From the NCBI GenBank assembly GCA_964402925.1, contig CAYOED010000129.1:1-6067 (forward strand): 6,067 nucleotides of DNA. The letters run 5' to 3'. Below, one piece after another: positions 1-5,960 of the stretch. Position 1 is the stretch's first letter. Each line of letters starts with the position of its first letter. Below the pieces are notes generated by a model that was given only the letters and a program-made list of their open reading frames with translations, was not told the origin of the DNA and searched no databases. Made by a program: the position numbers and the translations under genes. Source of the stretch: Suilimivivens sp964402925 (GTDB lineage Bacteria; Bacillota; Clostridia; Lachnospirales; Lachnospiraceae).

Positions 1-295
1 GGATTCTCTGCTTCTCTTTTATCTCAGCCAGTTCTTCTTCAGAAAGCTCCTGCGCTGGAAGTTCCACTTTCCCGATAAAATTCAGATAGACTTCAATCTC
101 CTGCACACGTTCCCCTCCGGAAAATCCGTCATCCGTAAAATGCACCGTGTTGGTGTACCCGTTGCTTTTTGCATAGTCCTCTAACATTTTCTTCTGGTTG
201 ACTATGCTGTTGCTGTCTCCCGCAAGCTCATCGTCCCTTGAGAGTCGCTCATAAAGAGCTGTTATTCTGTTGTCATCAGCCGTCCTGTTGTTCAT
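1..295 (-). CDS. Serine recombinase, internally deleted, runs off the left edge
   Basis: The visible 98 codons start at ATG 295-293, with AAGGAG (307-302) six bases upstream. Residues 1-60 are the N-terminus of a large serine recombinase: the YERLSRDDE motif holds the presumed catalytic serine (Ser19), followed by GDSNSIVNQKKMLEDYAK and FTDDGFSGG. In intact relatives this last motif is followed by a FERP-type sequence, the rest of the resolvase domain, a recombinase domain and a zinc-ribbon/coiled-coil region. Here the next residues are ERVQEIEVYLNFIGKVELP, which I recognise as the C-terminal DUF4368 tail of the same family. Roughly 400 residues are therefore missing, yet the frame stays open. 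Such enzymes excise and integrate Tn4451/Tn5397-like elements. This one lacks the DNA-binding parts and is very probably inactive. The recognition of both halves is from memory of the family; the stop codon lies outside the window. Confidence 0.82.
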   Translation of the reverse strand, partial: MNNRTADDNRITALYERLSRDDELAGDSNSIVNQKKMLEDYAKSNGYTNTVHFTDDGFSGGERVQEIEVYLNFIGKVELPAQELSEEELAEIKEKQRI

Positions 296-301
296 TCCGA
301 A

Positions 302-307
302 CTCCTT
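302..307 (-). promoter_or_regulatory. Ribosome binding site of the recombinase fragment
   Basis: AAGGAG on the minus strand, six bases before ATG 295-293. It supports this start rather than an upstream one. Confidence 0.75.
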
Positions 308-311
308 TCTT

Positions 312-340
312 GTAATTGCTTTTCTTGCAAAAAGAATTAC
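312..340. repeat. Stem-loop in the recombinase leader
   Basis: GTAATT (312-317) pairs with AATTAC (335-340), and CTTTT (319-323) pairs with AAAAG (330-334), with one unpaired G at 318 and loop CTTGCA. It lies directly upstream of the recombinase ribosome binding site, in the divergent intergenic gap. No T run follows on either strand at terminator spacing. It could be an operator, an RNA leader structure, or chance in A+T-rich DNA. Confidence 0.45.
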
Positions 341-386
341 CATCTTCACTAATAGGAGAAAAACGGCTATAAAAACGGAAGTGTTT

Positions 387-415
387 TTGAAAAAACTGCT
401 ACACTTTTTTAGTAT
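387..415 (+). promoter_or_regulatory. Possible sigma-A promoter for the DUF6076-like pseudogene
   Basis: TTGAAA (387-392), a 17-base spacer, then TAGTAT (410-415). The expected transcription start is near 422, leaving a leader of only about 15 bases before ATG 437, with the ribosome binding site AAAGGA (421-426) at its very end. That short leader makes the call tentative. Confidence 0.3.
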
Positions 416-436
416 TTTGAAAAGGACTGACCGCAG

Positions 437-1191
437 ATGCCCAAATACGTTGAGTTCCAGACATTCAGGGAACAAAACTTCATAACAGAAGCGAGCTTTG
501 AAAACGTGCTGCACTGGTGGGATAAACTGGACGCTAACAGGGAACGGAAAGAAAGAGACCATGAGATCGGACGCTCCGCTGTCCCTTTGGAGTGGGGAGC
601 AGATGAAATGTATCTTTCTGACCGACCGTCCTATGACATGGTTTTAAGAAAACTCCTGCTTGCAGGGGAATTTATTGATATCATATTTGACCAGCCGGAA
701 ACGATACACGAGCTTGTCACGGATGCAGAATTGTCCGAAATATTAAAAGACTTGAAGCCGCATCTTAAAAATATGCTCTATTACCTGTTCCTGCGTGATT
801 ATTCCGCAGTAGAATATGCGGAAAGGTATGACTGGCTTGTGAAAGAGTTTACTGACCTGGCGTTTACCTTTATGACAAGTTTCCTTTATTACCTTGATTA
901 TGATTCGATTCATGAACAGACACGCGATTTATACCGTCAGGGTATCTCCGCTTTCGGCGGTATATCCCCCACTTACCGGATAGCGCTTGAAAAAGATTCG
1001 CCCGTTATCGTCTGGGACTTCCATTCCCTGCTTGTTATGGTGTAGATGTGCTTTTCCTTTATGCTCATGGATCAGGACAGCGATATGCGTATGTGCAAAC
1101 ATTGTAAAAAGCCTTTATCGCAAGCCGGAAAGGAAATGAATTTTGCAGCCCACAGTGTAAAAATCAGTTTAATGTCTACAAAACAAGATAA
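437..1191 (+). pseudogene. DUF6076-like protein gene, broken by a stop codon and a frameshift
   Basis: The frame opens at ATG 437, with AAAGGA at 421-426, and reads 202 codons to TAG 1043-1045. The same frame then continues without a break (MCFSFMLMDQ, then RMCKHCKK). Just after CKHC the sequence meets a run of five A's (1106-1110). Adding one A there makes the frame read KKAFIASRKGNEFCSPQCK and end at TAA 1189-1191. The rebuilt protein of about 252 residues ends in a Cys4 zinc motif, CxxC-x13-CxxxC, and has a DRPSYDMVLRKLLLAG stretch and a VWDFHSL stretch that I associate with DUF6076 proteins of gut Firmicutes. The family's function is unknown. The TAG replaces what is probably a glutamine codon (CAG) in relatives. 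A 202-residue product without the zinc motif could still be made. Confidence 0.72.
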
Positions 1192-1201
1192 AAGAAAAAG
1201 G

Positions 1202-1389
1202 GGAACAATAAAAAATGCGAAATACGGCTGGTACAAGTATGATGTCCGTTTCGCCCTTCCTGTCTATGAGGAGAATGTGCTTGTCAGATACAATATCTTC
1301 CATGCCCGGCTTTTGATTAACCATGCCGAAAATGGCAGGAAATATCTGTATGATATCTTGGCAATAAAAAAGAAACGAGCAAGCCGTAG
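1202..1389 (+). pseudogene. C-terminal fragment of a conjugative-element or phage-type large protein
   Basis: In the frame containing 1217-1219 the DNA encodes NAKYGWYKYDVRFALPVYEE, then VLVRYNIFHARLLINHAENG and RKYLYDILAIKK. This resembles the conserved tail (YNIF.ARLLV...GK.YLYDIL.IKKETS.P) of large proteins carried by integrative conjugative elements and phages of Clostridia. In relatives IKK is followed by ETSKP and a stop. Here those codons sit one frame away, ending at TAG 1387-1389, because the A run at 1366-1371 is one base short. The upstream part of the gene is absent: the fragment begins within a few bases of the end of the DUF6076-like gene, with no start codon or ribosome binding site of its own. 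I infer a deletion remnant. The exact left boundary is uncertain and the parent protein's function is unknown to me. Confidence 0.5.
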
Positions 1390-1658
1390 CAAGATGTACG
1401 GTGAAAACCCATTTCTTAATGCCAATAATACGCTATTTTTCCAGTCCTGTCAATCCCCGATTTTGATTTTTTTAGAATACTGCCATTGGCATTTTTAATG
1501 CAATGGGGGAACTTCAGAACGAGAGCTGACAGCATAACAGGCAACAGGGAAGAATGAAACGAAGGGAGGAAGAAATTTAATGAAAATGCAATAGAAAAGT
1601 AAATGTGATTGTGGTATTCTATTAGAGATTCAAAATCAGAATTTGAGGAGAAAATATT
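1390..1658. other. Gene-free accessory DNA between the remnants and the CPBP gene
   Basis: No recognisable protein is encoded on either strand. It contains a bulged stem-loop (CCATT 1483-1487 with AATGG 1502-1506; GCAT 1489-1492 with ATGC 1498-1501) that lacks a T run, so it is not a convincing terminator. It also contains a strong ribosome binding site, GGAGG (1565-1569), ten bases before a four-codon frame (ATG 1580, stop TAG 1592-1594), which may be the surviving start of a lost gene. Confidence 0.55.
1645..1650 (+). promoter_or_regulatory. Ribosome binding site that sets the TTG start of the CPBP gene
   Basis: GAGGAG lies eight bases before TTG 1659-1661. No in-frame ATG has an equally good site, so TTG is the best start. 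Confidence 0.75.
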
Positions 1659-2450
1659 TTGAAAAAAATAGCAAGTACAATTATAAAATTTATAGGATAT
1701 TTTTTAGGTTGGGCAATATTAACTTCTATATTGCCGTTATCATCTTCGGAAGAACCAGCTATATGGAGATTATGGGCAGAAATTATGCCGCTATTGGCAA
1801 TAATAGCTTTTACTCTCATTTTCTGGTTGATTGAAAGGAAAAATGTTGAATTACATTTATTTGATAATTCAGTTAAGGGAATGGTATTGGGAGTAATCAC
1901 AGGAATTGTGTGGCTGGCAGTTCCCGTTTTGGTAATGTACATAGCAAAGATTATCCATTTTGACGGAATTAACTCAATTAAATTATTTCCTGTTTGGTTG
2001 TTAGCAGTATTTCTGAATGTAATTATGCAAGAACTTCTTGTCCGAGGCTATCTGTATCAAATGATAAAGCAAAAACATAATATAGTTGCGGCTACGATTG
2101 TTACAACAGCGCTCTTTACAGCATTACATGGTGGGGCATTTGAAGCAGGTGTTGTTCCTGTATTAAATGTGCTTACCATGAGTTTATTTATGACGGTAGT
2201 CCTTGAATACAGTGGCTCTATTATAGCGCCAACTATCATGCACTTTTTATGGAATGGAATTGGTGCATTGGTTTTAGGCGGTGTGTCGCTTGCAGATGAT
2301 TATCCAAATCTGCTTATTACGACCTTTACTGGAAATGAGGCTTTATCTGGTGGGGTATGCAAAATTGAAGGAAGCATTGTTGTGTTGTTCGTCAATGTAA
2401 TTTTGATTGTCCTTTTTATGTTCTTAAAAAATAAGCAAGGTACAAAGTGA
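1659..2450 (+). CDS. CPBP-family intramembrane metalloprotease (CAAX protease-like)
   Basis: This 263-residue membrane protein starts at TTG. It has about eight hydrophobic segments (roughly residues 7-27, 38-58, 73-97, 108-125, 141-157, 165-184, 188-210 and 238-257). The CPBP (Abi/CAAX protease) motifs are present: QELLVRG at 124-130, where the family usually has EExxxR; FTALH at 153-157; and HFLWN at 195-199. Glu125, Arg129, His157, His195 and Asn199 fit the expected intramembrane active site, while Gln124 replaces the first glutamate. Family members cleave prenylated or membrane peptides in eukaryotes. In Firmicutes they are linked to bacteriocin maturation, self-immunity or unknown roles. 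No bacteriocin or transporter gene is nearby. The gene is clearly richer in A+T than tex and sits between mobile-element debris and the tex terminator, which suggests acquisition as cargo. The family call is firm; the substrate is unknown. Confidence 0.9.
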   Translation: MKKIASTIIKFIGYFLGWAILTSILPLSSSEEPAIWRLWAEIMPLLAIIAFTLIFWLIERKNVELHLFDNSVKGMVLGVITGIVWLAVPVLVMYIAKIIHFDGINSIKLFPVWLLAVFLNVIMQELLVRGYLYQMIKQKHNIVAATIVTTALFTALHGGAFEAGVVPVLNVLTMSLFMTVVLEYSGSIIAPTIMHFLWNGIGALVLGGVSLADDYPNLLITTFTGNEALSGGVCKIEGSIVVLFVNVILIVLFMFLKNKQGTK

Positions 2451-2470
2451 TAAATTCCTGTTTGCCTTTT

Positions 2471-2498
2471 GCGGCGCAGAGTTACTTCCGCATGCCGC
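2471..2498. repeat. G+C-rich inverted repeat downstream of the CPBP gene
   Basis: GCGGC (2471-2475) pairs with GCCGC (2494-2498) around an 18-base loop. No T run follows on either strand, so it is a weak terminator candidate for the CPBP gene. Its composition differs sharply from the A+T-rich gene just upstream, and it may lie close to the boundary between accessory and core DNA. Confidence 0.35.
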
Positions 2499-2529
2499 CA
2501 AGAGAAAAGTTACAGCAATCGTAAGCAGC

Positions 2530-2568
2530 AAAAAGGCATACCGCCCTTTCAAAAGGATCGTATGCCTT
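2530..2568 (-). terminator. Rho-independent terminator of tex
   Basis: Read on the minus strand, AAGGCATAC (2568-2560) pairs perfectly with GTATGCCTT (2541-2533), and the T run continues to 2530. Inside the loop, CCTT (2545-2548) and AAGG (2553-2556) can extend the pairing. It lies about 85 bases after the tex stop codon and points the right way. The plus strand has no T run after the stem, so it should not stop transcripts from the CPBP gene efficiently. Confidence 0.82.
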
Positions 2569-2653
2569 CCTGTACATACATTTCTCTATCCCATGCTCAC
2601 AACTCCTATGTTCAAGAACTTCTGTTCTTACGGAAAACTTCCTGCTATCCGCT
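2569..2653 (-). other. 3' untranslated region of tex
   Basis: This stretch between the tex stop codon and its terminator shows no gene. It has a small perfect hairpin, AAGAAC (2614-2619) with GTTCTT (2624-2629) and a four-base loop. Confidence 0.5.
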
Positions 2654-5053
2654 TTATTTGGAGTTGTTCTTATCCTGATTGATCCGCATAGTAAGACCAA
2701 TTCGTTTCTTTGCCACGTCCACGGTGAGCACCTGCACATCCACAATATCACCCACGCTGACTGCCTCCAGAGGATGCTTGATAAAGCGGTCTGTAATCTG
2801 GGAAATGTGCACCAGACCGTCCTGATGAACGCCAATATCCACAAATACGCCGAAGTCAATGACATTGCGTACCGTGCCCTTTAAGATCATGCCCGGCTTT
2901 AAGTCCTTCATATCAAGCACATCGCTTCTAAGGATAGGAGCCGGCATGTTTTCCCTTGGGTCTCTTGAAGGCTTCTCCAATTCCTTCAAAATATCCGTCA
3001 GGGTGATTTCACCGATTCCAAGTTCCTCCGCCATTTTCTTTTTATCTTTTATCTTTTTCTCAAGGGTGCTTACAGCGATGTTCTCTGCTGCCCCGCTGCC
3101 CTTTACACCTGCCTGTCCGTTCTTTGCATCTTTTCCATTGGCAGGTTCTTCCATGGACATGGTCATGCCGCCCATGGCTGCTGCCAGCGCTTTACCCATT
3201 GCAGTATTGGTATTGCGGATCACTACTTTCTGCTGTCTGCTCTTTTGCTCTTTTCTGGGAGCGGGGGCTTCTTTCTTAAGAGTCCCTTTATTTTTAGCTG
3301 CCTGCTTCTGGGCAAGCCGTACGTCTTCCATGGTAAGTCCCATCTTTTCAAGCAGCTGCATAGCCGCCTCATAGGATTCCGGGTGCACGCTGGTTGCATC
3401 AAGAGGATTGTCCCCATCAGGGATCCTTAAAAAGCCTGCACACTGTTCATATGCTTTCGGTCCTAGTTTCGGCACTTTAAGGAGCTGGGCGCGGTTTGAG
3501 AACCGTCCGTTCTGCTCTCTGTAATCCACAATATTTCTGGCAATCGTTTTTGATACACCGGATATGTATTCCAGCAGGGAAGCAGATGCCGTATTTAAAT
3601 CTACTCCAACCTTATTTACACAATCTTCAACTACACCGCCAAGGGCTTCTCCCAGCTTCTTCTGATTCATATCGTGCTGATACTGCCCCACACCGATGGA
3701 TTTGGGATCTATTTTTACAAGCTCTGCCAGCGGATCCTGTAATCTCCGCGCAATGGATGCCGCACTCCTTTGTCCCACATCGAAATTAGGAAATTCTTCC
3801 GTGGCAAGCTTGCTGGCGGAGTAAACGGAAGCGCCTGCTTCATTGACAATGACATACTGAACCGGCATATCCAGTTCTTTAATCAATTCTACAATCACCT
3901 GCTCTGATTCCCTTGATGCCGTTCCGTTTCCTACACTGATCAGGGAAACTCCGTATTTCTTAATCAACTTCTTTAATTCTGCCTTGGCCTCTTCCACTTT
4001 ATTCTGAGGAGCCGTGGGATAAATCACCTTGGTGTCAAGCACTTTTCCTGTGGCATCAACCACTGCAAGCTTACACCCTGTACGAAAAGCAGGATCCCAT
4101 CCAAGCACTACCTTGCCGGCAATCGGAGGCTGCATCAAAAGCTGCTCCAGATTTTTTCCAAATACGGAAATGGCTCCATCCTCCGCTTTTTCCGTAAGAT
4201 CATTCCTGATTTCACGCTCAATTGCCGGAGCAATCAGTCGCTCGTAAGCATCCTGTACCACCTCTTGCAGCACAGGTGTGGTAAATTCATTTTCCTTTGT
4301 GATCACCTTCTTATAAAGATACTGCTGTATTCTCTCTGTGGGGGCTGTCACCTTCACCGTCAGGAACTTTTCGTTTTCGCCTCTATTCAATGCCAGCACA
4401 CGATGCCCTGCTGCCTTTTTGATTGGTTCCTCATAAGCATAATACATCTCATAAACACTTTCCGCCTTTTCATCCTTTGCCGTGCTTACAAGAGTTCCCT
4501 CTTCTATTGTGATATTACGGATATACATACGGTAATCCGCCTCGTCGGAAATCATTTCCGCAATAATATCCTTAGCACCCTGCAGTGCTTCCTTTACATC
4601 TTTGACCTCTTTCTCCTCACTGACATATTTCTCCGCTTCTGTTTCAAGCGCCTGGTCTGCATCCTGCTTTAAGATATATTCAGCAAGACCGTCAAGTCCC
4701 TTTTCCTTGGCAACACTTGCTCTGGTCTTTCTCTTTGGTCTGTAAGGACGATAAAGATCCTCTACCACTACCAGCGTTTCTGCCGCCAGAATTTTATTCT
4801 TTAATTCATCGGTGAGCTTGCCCTGCTCTTCTATGCTTCCAATGACCTGTTCCTTTTTCTCCTCCAGGTTACGAAGATAATTCAGCCTTTCATATAAATT
4901 TCTCAGTACCTCGTCATTTAAAGAACCGGTAGCCTCCTTACGGTAACGGGAGATGAAGGGGATGGTATTGCCCTCGTCGATCAGCTTGACGGCGGCTTCT
5001 ACCTGCCATTTTTCTACCTTAAGTTCCTCTTTTAATTTCAGTATAATGTCCAT
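2654..5053 (-). CDS. tex: Tex family RNA-binding transcription accessory protein
   Basis: This 799-residue protein starts at ATG 5053-5051 and covers the whole Tex architecture. The N-terminal helical domain has TIPFISRYRKEATG near residue 30 and EDLYRPYRPKRKTRA near 100. The YqgF/RuvX-like domain begins near 312 (GWDPAFRTG, then ISVGNGTASRE and VNEAGASVYSAS). The helix-hairpin-helix region covers about 484-545 (DLNTASASLLEYISGVS, KVPKLGPKAYEQCAGFLRI). A C-terminal S1 domain covers about 716-790 (KPGMILKGTVRNVIDFGVFVD, HQDGLVHISQ). Tex proteins bind RNA and DNA, act with the transcription machinery in the cytoplasm, and affect toxin gene expression and fitness in some bacteria. Many relatives are about 720-785 residues long. 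The extra length here is a charged, low-complexity linker at about 578-662 (Lys, Ala, Gln and Gly rich) between the HhH and S1 domains. The gene is monocistronic, with its own promoter and terminator. Confidence 0.97.
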   Translation of the reverse strand: MDIILKLKEELKVEKWQVEAAVKLIDEGNTIPFISRYRKEATGSLNDEVLRNLYERLNYLRNLEEKKEQVIGSIEEQGKLTDELKNKILAAETLVVVEDLYRPYRPKRKTRASVAKEKGLDGLAEYILKQDADQALETEAEKYVSEEKEVKDVKEALQGAKDIIAEMISDEADYRMYIRNITIEEGTLVSTAKDEKAESVYEMYYAYEEPIKKAAGHRVLALNRGENEKFLTVKVTAPTERIQQYLYKKVITKENEFTTPVLQEVVQDAYERLIAPAIEREIRNDLTEKAEDGAISVFGKNLEQLLMQPPIAGKVVLGWDPAFRTGCKLAVVDATGKVLDTKVIYPTAPQNKVEEAKAELKKLIKKYGVSLISVGNGTASRESEQVIVELIKELDMPVQYVIVNEAGASVYSASKLATEEFPNFDVGQRSAASIARRLQDPLAELVKIDPKSIGVGQYQHDMNQKKLGEALGGVVEDCVNKVGVDLNTASASLLEYISGVSKTIARNIVDYREQNGRFSNRAQLLKVPKLGPKAYEQCAGFLRIPDGDNPLDATSVHPESYEAAMQLLEKMGLTMEDVRLAQKQAAKNKGTLKKEAPAPRKEQKSRQQKVVIRNTNTAMGKALAAAMGGMTMSMEEPANGKDAKNGQAGVKGSGAAENIAVSTLEKKIKDKKKMAEELGIGEITLTDILKELEKPSRDPRENMPAPILRSDVLDMKDLKPGMILKGTVRNVIDFGVFVDIGVHQDGLVHISQITDRFIKHPLEAVSVGDIVDVQVLTVDVAKKRIGLTMRINQDKNNSK

Positions 5054-5063
5054 TCTCTGTAAA

Positions 5064-5069
5064 CCTCAC
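5064..5069 (-). promoter_or_regulatory. Ribosome binding site of tex
   Basis: GTGAGG on the minus strand, ten bases before ATG 5053-5051. It is moderately strong, and the protein begins with the usual short Tex N-terminus, so this start is preferred. Confidence 0.6.
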
Positions 5070-5093
5070 GATTTCCTTTTTATTGCATTCTAT

Positions 5094-5123
5094 ATTATAG
5101 AGGATAAGGGTACCTTTTTTCAA
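5094..5123 (-). promoter_or_regulatory. Sigma-A promoter of tex
   Basis: On the minus strand, TTGAAA (5123-5118), an 18-base spacer, then a perfect TATAAT (5099-5094). Transcription would start near 5087, giving a leader of about 34 bases. The -35 box lies inside the in-frame sequence that leads into the divergent zinc-ribbon gene, so promoter and coding remnant overlap. Confidence 0.75.
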
Positions 5124-5135
5124 GAGGGATTTGTA

Positions 5136-5915
5136 TTGGAGGGGGACGGATGTGATTACTGCGGCACGAAGTTTCACTTAGAGGATTTTAAGGAAAAAGT
5201 ATCCTTCTTCCATCTTCCCAGTTCAGTAACTGGGAGCCGGGATCGGAATCCTGCAAAACTTATCGTCATTCCCGTTCTATGGTTTGTGCTTGGATTTTCT
5301 TTTTTGAATATGCTTACTATCGCAGGCGTGAACACCGTTCCTATGTGGATTGCATTCATTGTCGGTTTCATTCTTATTATAGCAATAATGGAACTTCTAA
5401 ATTCCACAAGAGGCGTATCGCGCAGCACAATCACGAAAAACAAGATACGCGATGTTGATCCTTATTTTTCAGAAGAATATTTTGTGGGGAACTTAACGAA
5501 CAGACTTCTGTCCATTCACTATGCAGAGAATGCAGACGAGATCCACCCATTTTCGATGTGCAATCTTTCCAAATACATAAAAATCTATCAAGATGTGGTG
5601 GAATGCAGTCTGTCAAATTATCTGCTTGAGGATTTTTTTACCGATAAGGACTGGCAGCATATAAAGGTAAGAGTGGAATTGAAGCTGAGACGGGATGCCG
5701 GAGGGCAGCTTCAGGATGAGAAAGAAAGTTTGAAGCTTCATTTAATCAGGAATATTAATCTTAAAACCGCTGCTGTAAGCGATGCTATCGTGTACACCTG
5801 CAAGGGCTGCGGTGCCAGCCTTTCTCTGCTGAACGGCGGCAAATGTCAATATTGCGGAAATGAACTGAGATTGTACAACTATGACTGGGTGATACAAGAA
5901 TACTCTGTGAAATAA
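5136..5915 (+). CDS. Zinc-ribbon membrane protein with a Tim44-like region, N-terminus probably truncated
   Basis: Read from TTG 5136, this gives 259 residues. CDYCGTKF (residues 6-13) is the second half of a zinc ribbon whose first CxxC is missing. Two membrane segments follow (about 41-60 and 69-86). Then comes a soluble region opening with RDVDPYFSEEYF (about 105), which resembles the start of bacterial Tim44-like domains. Near the end is a complete ribbon, CKGC-x11-CQYC (Cys222, 225, 237, 240), followed by a YDWV motif. Proteins of this layout occur in Clostridia; their function is unknown, and I would guess membrane-associated protein binding. Start choice: the frame is open back into tex, but upstream starts overlap tex antisense. 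AGAGGG (5123-5128) precedes TTG 5136 by seven bases. No other start is convincing, so the gene may be 5'-truncated and not expressed. Confidence 0.68.
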   Translation: MEGDGCDYCGTKFHLEDFKEKVSFFHLPSSVTGSRDRNPAKLIVIPVLWFVLGFSFLNMLTIAGVNTVPMWIAFIVGFILIIAIMELLNSTRGVSRSTITKNKIRDVDPYFSEEYFVGNLTNRLLSIHYAENADEIHPFSMCNLSKYIKIYQDVVECSLSNYLLEDFFTDKDWQHIKVRVELKLRRDAGGQLQDEKESLKLHLIRNINLKTAAVSDAIVYTCKGCGASLSLLNGGKCQYCGNELRLYNYDWVIQEYSVK

Positions 5916-5960
5916 TAATTTGTATTCTCCATGAAAAAGTGCTACTATTAGGATATAAAG

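Noticed and set aside
270..485. A 71-codon plus-strand frame across the divergent intergenic gap
   Set aside because: It overlaps the recombinase start antisense and the DUF6076-like start in another frame, has no convincing ribosome binding site, and resembles no protein I know.
1043..1045. TAG read as pyrrolysine or otherwise suppressed
   Set aside because: Nothing in the window points to TAG recoding, and the same gene carries a second inactivating lesion.
1366..1372. A AAA AAG slippery heptamer that would restore the ETSKP ending by a -1 ribosomal frameshift
   Set aside because: The heptamer is in the right phase, but the host fragment has lost its start and most of its length, and a similar A-run lesion at 1106-1110 reads T AAA AAG, which is a poor slippery site. 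Base loss is simpler.
1046..1498. A 150-codon plus-strand frame as an independent gene
   Set aside because: Its first part is the continuation of the DUF6076-like frame past a TAG, its middle is the fragment of a different protein, and its end is read-through in the wrong frame. It has no ribosome binding site.
1483..1506. Stem-loop as a terminator after the pseudogenes
   Set aside because: The stem is bulged and is followed by GGGAAC rather than a T run; the reverse strand also lacks one.
1622..1942. Minus-strand frame opposite the CPBP gene
   Set aside because: It is antisense to a gene with clear family motifs and has no recognisable content.
1537..2470. Approximate inverted repeat (GGCAACAGGGAA near 1540, complement of GGCAAACAGGAA near 2460) flanking the CPBP gene as element ends
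   Set aside because: The match is short and imperfect, and there is no target duplication, so it is within what chance would give.
2482..2865. Minus-strand 127-codon frame over the tex terminator and 3' end
   Set aside because: It is a shadow frame of the tex S1 domain that runs through a clear terminator hairpin.
2859..3374. Plus-strand 171-codon frame opposite tex
   Set aside because: It is antisense to the tex linker and S1 region; its length follows from the codon composition of tex.
4265..4672. Plus-strand 135-codon frame opposite the tex N-terminal half
   Set aside because: It is cysteine- and leucine-rich in the way antisense frames often are, with no motif or ribosome binding site.
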